A program made the translations under genes and the position numbers. A stretch of 39,061 nt of DNA. Source: an uncultured bacterium (lineage in GTDB: Bacteria > Verrucomicrobiota > Verrucomicrobiia > Verrucomicrobiales > V1-33). Under the pieces are notes generated by a model. That model had not been told where the DNA came from. It searched no databases and saw nothing but the letters and a program-made list of their open reading frames with translations. Positions 24,995 to 35,760 of this stretch are shown here, in pieces; positions within the stretch are counted from its first letter, which is position 1, and every line of letters begins with the position of its first letter. The stretch is taken from assembly GCA_903936775.1 (NCBI GenBank), contig CAIZWU010000162.1, forward strand, positions 1 to 39,061, written 5' to 3'.

Positions 24995-26992
24995 ATGAAG
25001 CTCATCAAAGTCGCCGCTGCCGTGCTCAACCAGACCCCGCTGGATTGGGCGGGCAACCAGGCCCGCATCCGCGGGGCGCTCGCCCAGGCGCGGGAACAGG
25101 GCGCCTCCGTGGTTTGCCTGCCGGAACTCTGCCTGACCGGTTATGGCTGTGAGGATGCCTTTCACGCCCCCGGGGTCGCCCGCAAGGCTTGGCAGATTCT
25201 GCATGAACTCGCGCCGGAAACGCGCGGACTCATCGTCACGCTCGGGTTGCCGGTCTGGCACCTGAAATCGCTTTATAACATGGTTGCGCTGGTGGTTGAC
25301 GGACGCATCGCCGGGTTGGCCGCCAAGCGCCATCTGGCAGGCGATGGCATTCATTACGAACCCCGATGGTTCAAGGCCTGGCCGGAAGGCGTTACCGCGC
25401 TCCTGACCGATGACGAAGGCCGCGCCTGCATGGCGGGCGATCTGACCTTCGATGCCGGCGGGGTCCGGTTTGGTTTTGAGATTTGTGAGGATGCCTGGTC
25501 GGCTGACCGTCCGGGCATCAGTCTCTGCCGGCGCGGGGTGGATGTGATTCTGAATCCCAGTGCCAGCCATTTCGCCTTCGGCAAGAATGCGGTGCGCCAA
25601 CGCTTCATCCTTGAAGGCAGCCGCGCCTTCCACGCGGCCTACGTCTACGCCAATCTGCTGGGTAATGAATCCGGCCGTGCCATCTTCGACGGCGAGGCCA
25701 TGATTGCCTGCGGGGGACGACTGGTGGCAACGGCCGAGCGGTTTTCCTATCAGGACTTCAGTGTCATCAGCGCCCAGGTGGATCTGGATCTGGGCCGCGT
25801 CGCCCAGGGACGCAGTTTTTCCGCGATCCCCGACCTGGCCGGACAGGAGGCGGGGTGCTTGACGGCGCCCTTTGTTTGGCCGGACCTTGATCCCGAGCCC
25901 GCCGGACGCGACGCCGAGCCGTGGGAAGCCGCGCCGGATTTGAAACTGGAGGAGTTTTCCCGGGCGGTGCCGCTGGCGCTTTTCGATTACCTGCGCAAGA
26001 GCCGGTCCCGTGGGTTTGTGGTTTCACTGAGCGGCGGTGCCGACAGCACTTCGCTGGTGGTCCTGATCCGGCTCATGGTGGAACTGGGGACGGAGGAATT
26101 GGGGATCGATGGATTTAAGAAAAAGTTGGCATGGCATGCTGAAGTGCAGGCCGCCGCAGATTCTGCCGGGCTGGTCCGGGCCCTGCTGACCACCGCCTAC
26201 CAGGCCAGTGGAAATAGTGGCAGTGTCACCCGCAGCGCGGCCCGGGCGGTGGCGGAAGCTACCGGTGCCCGTCATCTCGAATTTGATATCAGCAGTCTGG
26301 TCGCCGGCTACACCGCGATGGTGGAAGAGGGCATCGGCCGCCCGCTTACCTGGGAGAATGATGACGTAACGCTGCAGAATATCCAGGCCCGGGTGCGCAG
26401 TCCGGGGATCTGGATGGTCGCCAATCTCCAGGGGGCTCTCCTGCTTTCAACCAGCAACCGCAGCGAGGCCGCCGTGGGCTACGCCACCATGGATGGCGAC
26501 ACCAGCGGCGGACTCAGCCCCATTGCCGGAATTGATAAGGCGTGGCTGCGGGAGTGGCTGCGTTGGATGGAACATCACGGTCCGGCGGAGCGCCATCCCC
26601 TGCCGGTCCTGGGATTGGTCAATGTCCAGGCGCCCACTGCTGAATTGCGGCCTCCGGGAAGCCACCAGACGGATGAGGATGACCTGATGCCTTACCCCTT
26701 ATTGGATGCCATTGAGCGCGCCGCGATCCGCGACAAATTCATGCCGCTCGACGTGCTGCGCCAGATGGTGCTGCGTTTCCCGCAATATCCCTTGTCACAG
26801 CTCACCGGCTGGGTGGAACGTTTTTTCACGCTATGGTGCCGCAACCAATGGAAGCGCGAGCGTTACGCGCCCTCCTTCCATCTGGATGACGAGAACCTTG
26901 ATCCCAAGACCTGGTGCCGCTTCCCGATCCTCAGCAGTGGTTTTACGGCCGAACTCGCGGAAATGAGGGATTGGTCGTCCCGGCAAAAATAA
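24995..26992 (+). CDS. nadE: Glutamine-dependent NAD+ synthetase
   Basis: 665 residues. The enzyme makes NAD+ from nicotinic acid adenine dinucleotide, ATP and glutamine in the cytoplasm. The N-terminal CN-hydrolase glutaminase domain (to about residue 275) has the catalytic triad: Glu44 in LPELCLTGY, Lys111 in AAKRHL, and Cys164 in EICEDAW. The synthetase domain has the ATP-pyrophosphatase P-loop SGGADSTS at 346-353, and later [20 protein letters not shown] NAD-site residues ([10 protein letters not shown]). Length is near the usual 540-680 for this two-domain type. It starts 54 bases after the DUF4340 gene on the same strand, but there is no clear functional link. Confidence 0.96.
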   Translation: MKLIKVAAAVLNQTPLDWAGNQARIRGALAQAREQGASVVCLPELCLTGYGCEDAFHAPGVARKAWQILHELAPETRGLIVTLGLPVWHLKSLYNMVALVVDGRIAGLAAKRHLAGDGIHYEPRWFKAWPEGVTALLTDDEGRACMAGDLTFDAGGVRFGFEICEDAWSADRPGISLCRRGVDVILNPSASHFAFGKNAVRQRFILEGSRAFHAAYVYANLLGNESGRAIFDGEAMIACGGRLVATAERFSYQDFSVISAQVDLDLGRVAQGRSFSAIPDLAGQEAGCLTAPFVWPDLDPEPAGRDAEPWEAAPDLKLEEFSRAVPLALFDYLRKSRSRGFVVSLSGGADSTSLVVLIRLMVELGTEELGIDGFKKKLAWHAEVQAAADSAGLVRALLTTAYQASGNSGSVTRSAARAVAEATGARHLEFDISSLVAGYTAMVEEGIGRPLTWENDDVTLQNIQARVRSPGIWMVANLQGALLLSTSNRSEAAVGYATMDGDTSGGLSPIAGIDKAWLREWLRWMEHHGPAERHPLPVLGLVNVQAPTAELRPPGSHQTDEDDLMPYPLLDAIERAAIRDKFMPLDVLRQMVLRFPQYPLSQLTGWVERFFTLWCRNQWKRERYAPSFHLDDENLDPKTWCRFPILSSGFTAELAEMRDWSSRQK

Positions 26993-27081
26993 GGCGGGTT
27001 CCTGTTTTAATGCGCGAAACGGGTCATCCGGTCCTGCGTTTCGTCTTGATTCAGCACGGGGCCCGCCTAAGTCCCCGTGCC

Positions 27082-28320
27082 ATGGCCTATCTCAACGAAA
27101 ATTATTTCAAACTCAAAGCTGGATACCTCTTCCCGGAAATCGCCCGCCGCGTGGCGGCCTTCACTGCGGATCATAAAGAAGCGGCGGCCCGCCTGATCCG
27201 CTGCGGGATCGGTGATGTGACGGAGGCGTTGCCTGCAACGGCGCGCGAGGCCATGAAGGCGGCGGTGGATGAACTGGGCGACCGGAACACCTTCCGCGGT
27301 TATGGCCCCGAACAGGGTTATGCGTTTCTGCGCGAAGCCATTGCCGAGCACGCCTACGCGCCTCTGGGATGCAAGATTTCCCCGGACGAGATATTCATTT
27401 CCGACGGCTCCAAGTGTGACACCGGCAACATCCTCGATATTTTTGGTTCGAAGAACAAAATCGCCATCACCGATCCGGTGTATCCAGTCTATGTGGACAC
27501 CAACGTCATGTGCGGCCAGACGGGCGAGGCCGACGAGGCGGGCGCCTACGCGGGTCTGGTTTATCTGCCCTGCACTCCGGCCAACGGCTTTGTGCCATCG
27601 CTGCCGAAGGAGAAGGTTGATCTGATCTATCTCTGTTATCCCAACAACCCGACCGGGGCGACCGCCACCTATGAGGAGCTGGCCGCGTGGGTGCAGTTTG
27701 CGAGGGAAAACCAGGCCATCATTCTGTTTGATGCCGCCTATGAAGCCTACATCACCGAGCCCGGCGTGCCGCATTCCATCTTCGAGATCGAAGGGGCCGA
27801 GGAATGCGCCATCGAGTTCCGGAGCTTCTCCAAACATGGCGGATTCACGGGGGTGCGCTGTGCCTTCACGGTGGTGCCGAAAAATCTGATGGCTTCCTCC
27901 CTCGATGGGAAAAGGCACCGGCTGCACCCTTTGTGGTCGCGGCGCCAGAGCACGAAGTTCAATGGCGTGTCCTATCCAGTCCAGCGCGCGGCGGAGGCCT
28001 TGTTCAGCCCGGCGGGTCAAAAGGAGGTCAACGACCTGATCAGTCACTATCTGGGCAATGCCACGATCCTGCGGGAGGCCTGCACGGCGGCCGGATTGAA
28101 TGTCTTCGGCGGGGTGAATGCCCCTTATATCTGGGTGCAATGCCCGGAAGGAGTGAAGAGCTGGGAATTGTTCGACCGGATGTTGCAGGAGGCCAATGTG
28201 GTGATCACTCCCGGGGCCGGCTTCGGGGCCGCGGGCGAAGGCTATTTCCGCATCAGTGCCTTCAACAGCCGCGCCAATGTCGAGGAAGTGGCCCGGAGAA
28301 TCGCCGCGATGAAATGGTAG
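27082..28320 (+). CDS. dapL: LL-diaminopimelate aminotransferase
   Basis: 412 residues from ATG 27082 ([19 protein letters not shown]), the family start; the open frame goes back to 26914 into nadE. It is a PLP enzyme turning tetrahydrodipicolinate and glutamate into LL-diaminopimelate, which skips the acylated steps of the lysine/peptidoglycan pathway. [26 protein letters not shown] and YPNNPTGA are class I/II aminotransferase and DapL blocks; the PLP lysine is Lys251 in [10 protein letters not shown] (most DapL have SKTAGFTG), and Arg259 follows. DapL is the route used by Chlamydiae, Verrucomicrobiota, plants and some others. It is likely essential for the cell wall. Confidence 0.96.
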   Translation: MAYLNENYFKLKAGYLFPEIARRVAAFTADHKEAAARLIRCGIGDVTEALPATAREAMKAAVDELGDRNTFRGYGPEQGYAFLREAIAEHAYAPLGCKISPDEIFISDGSKCDTGNILDIFGSKNKIAITDPVYPVYVDTNVMCGQTGEADEAGAYAGLVYLPCTPANGFVPSLPKEKVDLIYLCYPNNPTGATATYEELAAWVQFARENQAIILFDAAYEAYITEPGVPHSIFEIEGAEECAIEFRSFSKHGGFTGVRCAFTVVPKNLMASSLDGKRHRLHPLWSRRQSTKFNGVSYPVQRAAEALFSPAGQKEVNDLISHYLGNATILREACTAAGLNVFGGVNAPYIWVQCPEGVKSWELFDRMLQEANVVITPGAGFGAAGEGYFRISAFNSRANVEEVARRIAAMKW

Positions 28321-28345
28321 GCGGCGGGGCCGGCCGGTCCTTGGT

Positions 28346-30523
<2,178 letters not shown>

Positions 30524-30590
30524 TTAAAAAAGATGAAATGGTGAGTTTTTTTCATGGACTTCATGAATTGCAGCAAACTATTCATTCCCG

Positions 30591-31946
30591 ATGCCCATTT
30601 TTAGTCTGCGTTTCCTTCCCGTTCTTCTCCTTTTTCTGGTTCTCACCAGCCCTCTGCAAGCCCAGACGGTTGCGCCCGGCATCGACCATGGCGACACGGC
30701 CTGGCTTCTGACCTCCTCGGCGTTGGTGCTCTTCATGATGATCCCGGGCCTGGCCCTGTTTTATGCCGGGTTGGTGAAATCGAGAAACGTGCTTTCCATT
30801 TTCATGCAGTGCTTTGTCCTGACCTGTGCCCTGAGCGTGCTGTGGATGGTTTGTGGCTACTCCCTGGCCTTCACGGATGGCGGGACGCTGGTGGGAGGCA
30901 CCTCCAGGCTGTTTTTCCAGGGGATCTCAGTGGACTCGGTGCGCAGCGGGTTGGTGGCGGGCCCCACCGGTCCGGTCCTGGCTTCGCAGACGGTTCCTGA
31001 AATTGTCTTCGCGTTGTTCCAGATGATGTTTTTCATGATCACCCCGGGACTTTTCATTGGAGCTTTCGCCGAGCGCATGAAATTCAGCGCGATCCTCATT
31101 TTCAGCCTGCTCTGGAGTCTGCTGGTGTATGTTCCGGTTTGTTACGGCATCTGGCACAATGGCCCCGGAAAACTGGCGGGCACCTTCTTTGGCCTGACTG
31201 ATGTCATCGATCTCGCCGGGGGGATCGTGGTGCACATCACCGCAGGTATCGCGGCTCTCGTAGCCTGTATCATGGTTGGTCCGCGCAAGGGATTTCCCAA
31301 CATGCCTTTCCTGCCTCACAATCTTCCTTTCACCATCGCCGGGGCCGGCATGCTCTGGGTAGGCTGGTTCGGATTCAATGGCGGCAGCCAGACTGCCGCC
31401 AATGGGGCGGCGGGCATGACGGTCGTGGTCACCCATTTATCGGCTTCTGCCGCCGCGTTGACGTGGATGGCGATCGAGTGGTTCAAGAATGGCAAGCCCA
31501 GCGCGCTGGGGATCGCCACGGGGAGCATCGCCGGACTGGCCGCGGTCACGCCAGCGGCCGGGTTTGTGGCTCCGGCCGGAGCCTTGGCGATCGGAGCCAT
31601 CTCCGCCGCGTTGTGCTGGTTCTGTTGTTCGAAGCTGAAGCATCGTTTCCGTTACGATGATTCATTGGACGTATTCGGCGTGCATGGCATCGGCGGGATC
31701 GTCGGGACTGTGCTGGTGGCGGTCTTCGGCTCGGCTTCCATGGGAGGATTCGGCCAATTCGACATCGGAACCCAACTGGTGACCCAATGCCTCGCTGCAG
31801 TCTATACCGCAGGACTTTCCGGGGTGGTCACGTGGGGGCTGCTGAGCGTGCTGCGCCGGACGATTGGCCTGCGGGTGGATGAAGCCGCGGAGGCGGAGGG
31901 ACTCGACATCAGCGAGCACGGGGAAACGGGTTACAGCGTCCAGTAG
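30591..31946 (+). CDS. amt: Ammonium transporter
   Basis: 451 residues with a cleavable-looking N-terminal hydrophobic start (residues 1-25: MPIFSLRFLPVLLLFLVL, then PLQAQ), then about 11 membrane helices. ALFYAGLVKSRNVLSI is the Amt signature, and the two pore histidines are in VVHITAGIAALVA (middle) and VHGIGGIVGTVL (near the end). It conducts ammonium/ammonia through the inner membrane. The C-terminal tail (LRVDEAAEAEGLDISEHGE) is the typical P-II-contacting end. No glnK lies beside it. The start is divergent from the Tgt fusion gene (187 bases), in a region with short dyads around CATGAA but no convincing sigma-54 site. Confidence 0.95.
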   Translation: MPIFSLRFLPVLLLFLVLTSPLQAQTVAPGIDHGDTAWLLTSSALVLFMMIPGLALFYAGLVKSRNVLSIFMQCFVLTCALSVLWMVCGYSLAFTDGGTLVGGTSRLFFQGISVDSVRSGLVAGPTGPVLASQTVPEIVFALFQMMFFMITPGLFIGAFAERMKFSAILIFSLLWSLLVYVPVCYGIWHNGPGKLAGTFFGLTDVIDLAGGIVVHITAGIAALVACIMVGPRKGFPNMPFLPHNLPFTIAGAGMLWVGWFGFNGGSQTAANGAAGMTVVVTHLSASAAALTWMAIEWFKNGKPSALGIATGSIAGLAAVTPAAGFVAPAGALAIGAISAALCWFCCSKLKHRFRYDDSLDVFGVHGIGGIVGTVLVAVFGSASMGGFGQFDIGTQLVTQCLAAVYTAGLSGVVTWGLLSVLRRTIGLRVDEAAEAEGLDISEHGETGYSVQ

Positions 31947-32020
31947 GCGCCTGCAATTCCATTCGGGGATAACGTATTGGGCCTGGTTCTGATGGAGTAG
32001 GCCTGATAGCGCGCTGGAAG

Positions 32021-33019
32021 TCAGTTGCCGTCCTCAGGGAAGGGGTTGGCGCTCAGCCGCAGGGCCGTTTCGTCAACGGGAGTCTCCACTGGTCCGGCTT
32101 CCGTGACCACAGCCCGGGGGTTGCCGGGGGTGGAATCAGGAGGCAGGGTGCGGAGGGAAAACGAGAAGCCTGCAATACCACACAGGATCAACAGCGCCAA
32201 TCCTCCCGCCCATCGGCGCCCGGCGCGTTGACCTGCCGGAAGCAGGCGCTCGATTCTTTGGCCAAGGGGCGATTTCAGGGCCATGCCCGCCACCGGGGCC
32301 GGCATCCGGGCAGCATTCAGCGATAGGAGGAATTCGACATACTCCCGGGGACTGTGTCCGGAGTGGGTCAGCGCTGCGCGGTCGCAGAGGGCTTCGCTTT
32401 CGGCATGAAACTGACGTTTCAGCCAATGGGCCAGTGGATGCCACCAATAGAAACAGTGCACGAGGCGCGGCAGCCAGGCCAGCTGCAGATCCTGTTGGCG
32501 GAGGTGCTGCTGTTCATGGGCGATCACCATTTGCCATTGGGAGGGTGTCCAGGTCCGGGCGCTGTCAGGAAGGAGCAGCACCGGCTTGCGGCCACGGGCC
32601 ACGCAGGGGCCGGAGATGGCGGAGGATTGCAAGGCCGTGATTTCATGAGGCAGGGCAGGGGAGCCGCCCCACGGACGGGCCCGGCGGATCAGTTGGTGCA
32701 GCGCCCGGGCTTCCAGCAGCACCCGGGTCAATGCCAGGGTGGTGCCGCCGAGCCAGAGTCCTGCGGCGAGGGTGGACCATGCGGCAGGGAAGGCTTTGTC
32801 AGGGGCCGCTGCCGGGACTGCCGCGGTGCTGGCCTGGCCCGGGCTCCACCAGCCGGACAGCCAGGGGGCGGCCAGCAGCCCGGCGGCGATCCCCAGCAGC
32901 ACCTTGCGGCGCAGCGCGGGTTGGGAAGCCGGCAGGAATTTCCAAGTGGCAAACAATCCGGCCAGGAGCAGGGTCGCCCGCAGCGCCGCCTGCATCAGCC
33001 AATCAGTGGCGGGGCTCAT
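32021..33019 (-). CDS. M56-family membrane metalloprotease (BlaR1/MecR1-like, no sensor domain)
   Basis: 332 residues. Hydrophobic N-terminal segments (about 8-28, 40-57, 82-102) lead to the zinc motif HEQQH at residues 168-172. The third ligand is probably Glu209 in ESEALCDRA, the usual E-x-x-C-D segment. A last helix is at about 272-288. The long penicillin-binding sensor domain of BlaR1/MecR1 is missing; after the helix only about 45 residues remain. In the known systems the M56 protease triggers removal of the BlaI-type repressor. Here the repressor gene overlaps its start by four bases, so the pair is an operon and very likely one signalling unit with an unknown signal. Confidence 0.9.
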   Translation of the reverse strand: MSPATDWLMQAALRATLLLAGLFATWKFLPASQPALRRKVLLGIAAGLLAAPWLSGWWSPGQASTAAVPAAAPDKAFPAAWSTLAAGLWLGGTTLALTRVLLEARALHQLIRRARPWGGSPALPHEITALQSSAISGPCVARGRKPVLLLPDSARTWTPSQWQMVIAHEQQHLRQQDLQLAWLPRLVHCFYWWHPLAHWLKRQFHAESEALCDRAALTHSGHSPREYVEFLLSLNAARMPAPVAGMALKSPLGQRIERLLPAGQRAGRRWAGGLALLILCGIAGFSFSLRTLPPDSTPGNPRAVVTEAGPVETPVDETALRLSANPFPEDGN

Positions 33020-33417
33020 GGGGTCCCTCCTGTCTGAGGGGAGGCATCGTGTTCATCCAGCAGTTGGCGGACCCGCGCGACTTCGGCGGCGGAGAGCGGT
33101 CCGTCCACGGGATCCAGCAGACTCTGCACCAGCTGTTCCGGGGAGCCGTCGAAAAAAGTGGCCAGCAACCGTTTCAGCGCCCCTTTCCGGGCGCGCACCG
33201 GCGAGACGGTGGGTTCATAAACATATTTCCGGGATTCGCGGGTGTGTTTCACCACGCCTTTCTCCTCCAATACGGCGAGCAGGGAACGCACCGCCGAATA
33301 TTGAGGCCGGTCCGGCAAGGCTTCCAGCACCTCCCGGGCGGTGGCCCGGTTCCGTTGATATAACACATCCATCACCTGCCGCTCCCGGCGGCTGAGCTCT
33401 GTTTCGTTCGCGGCCAT
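33016..33417 (-). CDS. BlaI/MecI-type transcriptional repressor
   Basis: 133 residues from the ATG at 33417 (MAANETELSRRERQVMDVLY), preceded by an AAAAGGA ribosome-binding site. The winged helix-turn-helix starts LSRRERQVMDVLYQRNRATAREVLEALP (in pieces) and continues with QYSAVRSLLAVLEEKGVV and YEP, all family hallmarks. The C-terminal part is a helical dimerisation region. BlaI proteins bind as dimers to dyads in front of their own operon and of the target gene, and are cleaved or released through the M56 partner. Gene order and the four-base overlap with the M56 gene follow the family. The divergent lipoprotein gene 164 bases away is a candidate target. Confidence 0.93.
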   Translation of the reverse strand: MAANETELSRRERQVMDVLYQRNRATAREVLEALPDRPQYSAVRSLLAVLEEKGVVKHTRESRKYVYEPTVSPVRARKGALKRLLATFFDGSPEQLVQSLLDPVDGPLSAAEVARVRQLLDEHDASPQTGGTP

Positions 33418-33428
33418 CTGCGTCCTTT

Positions 33429-33439
33429 TACGCACTTTG
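33429..33439 (-). promoter_or_regulatory. Possible repressor half-site over the BlaI ribosome-binding region
   Basis: On the minus strand this reads CAAAGTGCGTA, which matches 10 of 11 bases of CAAAGTGCGGA at 33506-33516. It lies 12-22 bases before the BlaI-type start codon. Similar half-sites flanking both divergent starts would suit autoregulation. This is inference from sequence similarity only. Confidence 0.4.
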
Positions 33440-33505
33440 ACCCGGAACACAAGGAAAACTCGATTTAAATGCAGTAAAAACCGCATTAAAACTTGCATTC
33501 AGGAA

Positions 33506-33531
33506 CAAAGTGCGGATTTTACCGCACTTGT
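33506..33531. promoter_or_regulatory. Palindrome, likely BlaI-type operator
   Basis: AAGTGCGG (33508-33515) is paired by its reverse complement CCGCACTT (33522-33529) around ATTTTA. It lies in the gap between the divergent BlaI-type repressor gene and the lipoprotein gene, about 50 bases before the latter's start. There is no T-run after it, which speaks against a terminator. The same half-site occurs again before the repressor gene. A bound dimer there would control both directions. Confidence 0.55.
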
Positions 33532-33580
33532 GCCGGGTCCCGGCCTTTATTATCCTCAAATCACCTGCTTCCATCCACCT

Positions 33581-34432
33581 ATGAAAATCCATCTGCGTCC
33601 TGTTTTCCGTTTTCTGCTGCTGGCAGCGGCGGTGCTGCCTTTGGCCAACTGTGCTTCCGGGCCGGGCACCGCCTATTTGCCGGCGCCGGCGCCGATGGCT
33701 GAAACCGGTGGCTATGCTGCGGCACCCTCCGCTCCTCTGGCGGCGTCCCGGGAAACATCCCCTGCCGCTTTGGCAAAACGCAACAAGTCCCGTCCGGGCC
33801 TCGCGACCAAGGCGGGGGATGAGACTTGGTCCGCCGTTGCCGACCTTCCGTTCTACCGGAAAACCACCGGCCAGCCGGATGCGGTGGATTCCTTCCACTA
33901 CAATGACGAAACCGGCGCGCGGGCCATGGCGGAAGCGCTGGGCGGAGGCCACCGGAGGAGCGGCTCCTTTTCCATGGCGGGAGGACGTTTGGACGTGGCT
34001 TTGAAGGGCACCTATTCCGGTCCCTACCAACGTTATGAAGCGGCAGGAAAGCGGATCGTGATCGGCACTCCCGGCAGCAGTTACGGGATTTTGCTGTCCA
34101 ACCGGACCAAACACGCGGTCGAAGTGGTGGCCAGTGTGGACAGCCTGGATGTGATGGACGGCAAGACGGCTTCCGTGAGGAAACGCGGTTATATCATTCC
34201 GGCGAAAAGCGAGCTGGCCATTGAAGGCTTCCGGGTGAATGCACAGAAGGTGAAGAGTTTTGTGTTCGGCAGCGTGGATGCGTCTGCCGCCGCAAAAGCC
34301 GGGGTGGCCCGCAATGTCGGCGTAATCGGGCTGGCGGTTTATGATGAGGATGAGGCCCAGGCGAAGCTGGCCCGGCTCGTGGAATCACAGCAGCGGGGCG
34401 CGGCGGATCCCTTCGCGGTCCCGGCCCGCTGA
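33581..34432 (+). CDS. Lipoprotein, unknown function
   Basis: 283 residues from ATG 33581 (MKIHLRPVFRFLLLAAAVLPL). A lipoprotein signal ends in LANC at about residues 21-24, so the Cys is lipidated. A Pro/Ala-rich linker (about 30-60) is followed by a soluble domain, which has blocks such as SYGILLSNRTKHAVEVVASVDSLD and SGYIIPAKSELAIEGFR-like strands (parts read), giving a beta-rich domain I do not recognise; the pattern of a "GKxxxxxxGYxxxPxxxxxIxGFR" segment suggests a surface or stalk-like domain. It is divergent from the BlaI gene, with an operator-like palindrome in its upstream region, so it may be controlled by BlaI/M56. The GVIGLAVYDEDE segment ends the conserved part. Confidence 0.8.
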   Translation: MKIHLRPVFRFLLLAAAVLPLANCASGPGTAYLPAPAPMAETGGYAAAPSAPLAASRETSPAALAKRNKSRPGLATKAGDETWSAVADLPFYRKTTGQPDAVDSFHYNDETGARAMAEALGGGHRRSGSFSMAGGRLDVALKGTYSGPYQRYEAAGKRIVIGTPGSSYGILLSNRTKHAVEVVASVDSLDVMDGKTASVRKRGYIIPAKSELAIEGFRVNAQKVKSFVFGSVDASAAAKAGVARNVGVIGLAVYDEDEAQAKLARLVESQQRGAADPFAVPAR

Positions 34433-34525
34433 TGCGGGCCGGGCTTCCACTTTGAGGAGTGGCAAAACCGGAGTTTGCCGTGTTTTGTAAGAAAACGCGC
34501 CGGGCGGCTTCCTACTTCTCAACGC

Positions 34526-35038
34526 GTGAACTCTCCGGAACAACATCAACTCTTCGACTGCTGGACGCGGGAGCACGGGGCCATTCTGCATCATGTGGCC
34601 CACGGATTCGCCGAAGGGGACGACCGGCAGGACCTGATGCAGGAATTGCTGCTGGCGGTGTGGAAAGCGATTCCGGCATTCCGCTGGGAGGCGCAGCCGT
34701 CCACCTTTCTCTACCGGGTGACGCACAACGCCGCCATGACGTGGCAGCGCACCCGGCGGAACTACCGTCGCAACGTGGAGCAGTTCAGCACCCTGGCACC
34801 GGTGGCGGAAGCGGGCGGAGCGGCGGCCCCGGATGCGGAGCGCCTGGAAGCGCTCTATGCCGCGATCCGGGAGCTGCCCCCGCTCGACCGTTCGCTCATC
34901 CTCCTTTCCCTCGACGGCCTGTCCTACCGCGGGATGGCGGCCCTGCATGGCCTCAGCGAGGGAAATGTGGGAGCCCGGCTCACCCGGCTGCGGCAAAAGC
35001 TAGCCATAACCCTGAAGGAGACCTGCCATGAAACTTGA
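34526..35038 (+). CDS. ECF-type RNA polymerase sigma factor
   Basis: About 170 residues from GTG 34526 (MNSPEQHQLFDCWTREH); a TTG at 34475 is possible but adds an unconserved stretch. Region 2 is DRQDLMQELLLAVWKAIPAF and STFLYRVTHNAA, and region 4 is LPPLDRSLILLSLDGLSYRGMAALHGLSEGNVGARLTRLRQKL in pieces; both are sigma-70 hallmarks. Its stop overlaps the next gene by 11 bases, which codes for a membrane protein with no catalytic motif and is probably its anti-sigma factor. The sigma factor should direct a small regulon in response to an envelope signal. Regions 1 and 3 are absent, as in ECF sigmas. Confidence 0.92.
   Translation: MNSPEQHQLFDCWTREHGAILHHVAHGFAEGDDRQDLMQELLLAVWKAIPAFRWEAQPSTFLYRVTHNAAMTWQRTRRNYRRNVEQFSTLAPVAEAGGAAAPDAERLEALYAAIRELPPLDRSLILLSLDGLSYRGMAALHGLSEGNVGARLTRLRQKLAITLKETCHET
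35015..35020 (+). promoter_or_regulatory. Ribosome-binding site inside the sigma gene
   Basis: AAGGAG sits seven bases before the ATG at 35028, inside the last codons of the sigma factor gene. It is one of the few perfect Shine-Dalgarno sequences in the window and supports the overlapping start of the downstream gene. Confidence 0.75.
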
Positions 35039-35663
35039 TGATCTCGACCGTCTGTGGCGTTCGCCACACAACCAGCCGTCCGCGGCGCAACTTGAACAAA
35101 ACAACATAAAATTCCTCACCGATCTTCGCCGCCGCCACCGTGGGACTGTTATTTTCATGATCTGGATTCTGATGGTCATGACCTTCCTCACGGGTAAAGT
35201 GGTGATTCAGCTGATCTGGCCGGATCCGGCCCTGGACCGGATCGATCCCGCCCGGGAATGGGGCTTCCTGCTGTTTATGGCCTTGCCCTGGGCTTGCCTG
35301 TTCCTCTTCTTCCGGCGCTACCGGCAACACCGGGCCCGGCATGCCGGCTTCGCGCAATCCATCAGCGCCAGCCTGCGGGCCTTGCTGGATGAAAACCGGA
35401 TCGCGCGGGAGCGCCAGAAATGGGTGGCTGGGCTGTGGGCGCTCATGATGGTGCTGATGCCGCTGCTGGTGCATCAACTGCGGGCGGCCGGGAAAGCGGG
35501 CGATGAAATCCTGATCCCCGCTTTTGTCCTGTTGCCGCTGCTCATGCTGGGAGTCTCCGGCTGGATGTTATGGCGGGACCGGCGGGTCCTCGGACCAAGG
35601 CAGCGTCATTTGGAATCCCTCCTCGCCAGTTATGACGGAGCCGCTCCTCCGGTGGGAAATTAA
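35028..35663 (+). CDS. Membrane protein, candidate anti-sigma factor
   Basis: 211 residues, beginning MKLDDLDRLWRSPHNQPSAA. The N-terminal about 40 residues are soluble and charged, then come four hydrophobic segments at about 42-62, 78-92, 140-155 and 164-182. It overlaps the ECF sigma gene by 11 bases with a perfect ribosome-binding site, the typical layout for a sigma and its membrane partner. No ZAS zinc motif is visible, so the anti-sigma role is inference from position. No other family is recognised. The N-terminal about 40-residue soluble part would be the sigma-binding side facing the cytoplasm. Confidence 0.7.
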   Translation: MKLDDLDRLWRSPHNQPSAAQLEQNNIKFLTDLRRRHRGTVIFMIWILMVMTFLTGKVVIQLIWPDPALDRIDPAREWGFLLFMALPWACLFLFFRRYRQHRARHAGFAQSISASLRALLDENRIARERQKWVAGLWALMMVLMPLLVHQLRAAGKAGDEILIPAFVLLPLLMLGVSGWMLWRDRRVLGPRQRHLESLLASYDGAAPPVGN

Positions 35664-35760
35664 AACGGCACGGGAGGCGGGGAAGGGGGGATGAACCCGG
35701 GCATGAGGAAACTAAAAATACGGCTTCTTCCTTCCCGGTTCACCCTGCATACTCCCTCTC

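Noticed and set aside
30555..30575. Possible sigma-54 promoter (TGG...TTGCA) before the ammonium transporter
   Set aside because: The GG and GC pairs are separated by 12 bases instead of 10, so it does not fit the -24/-12 rule.
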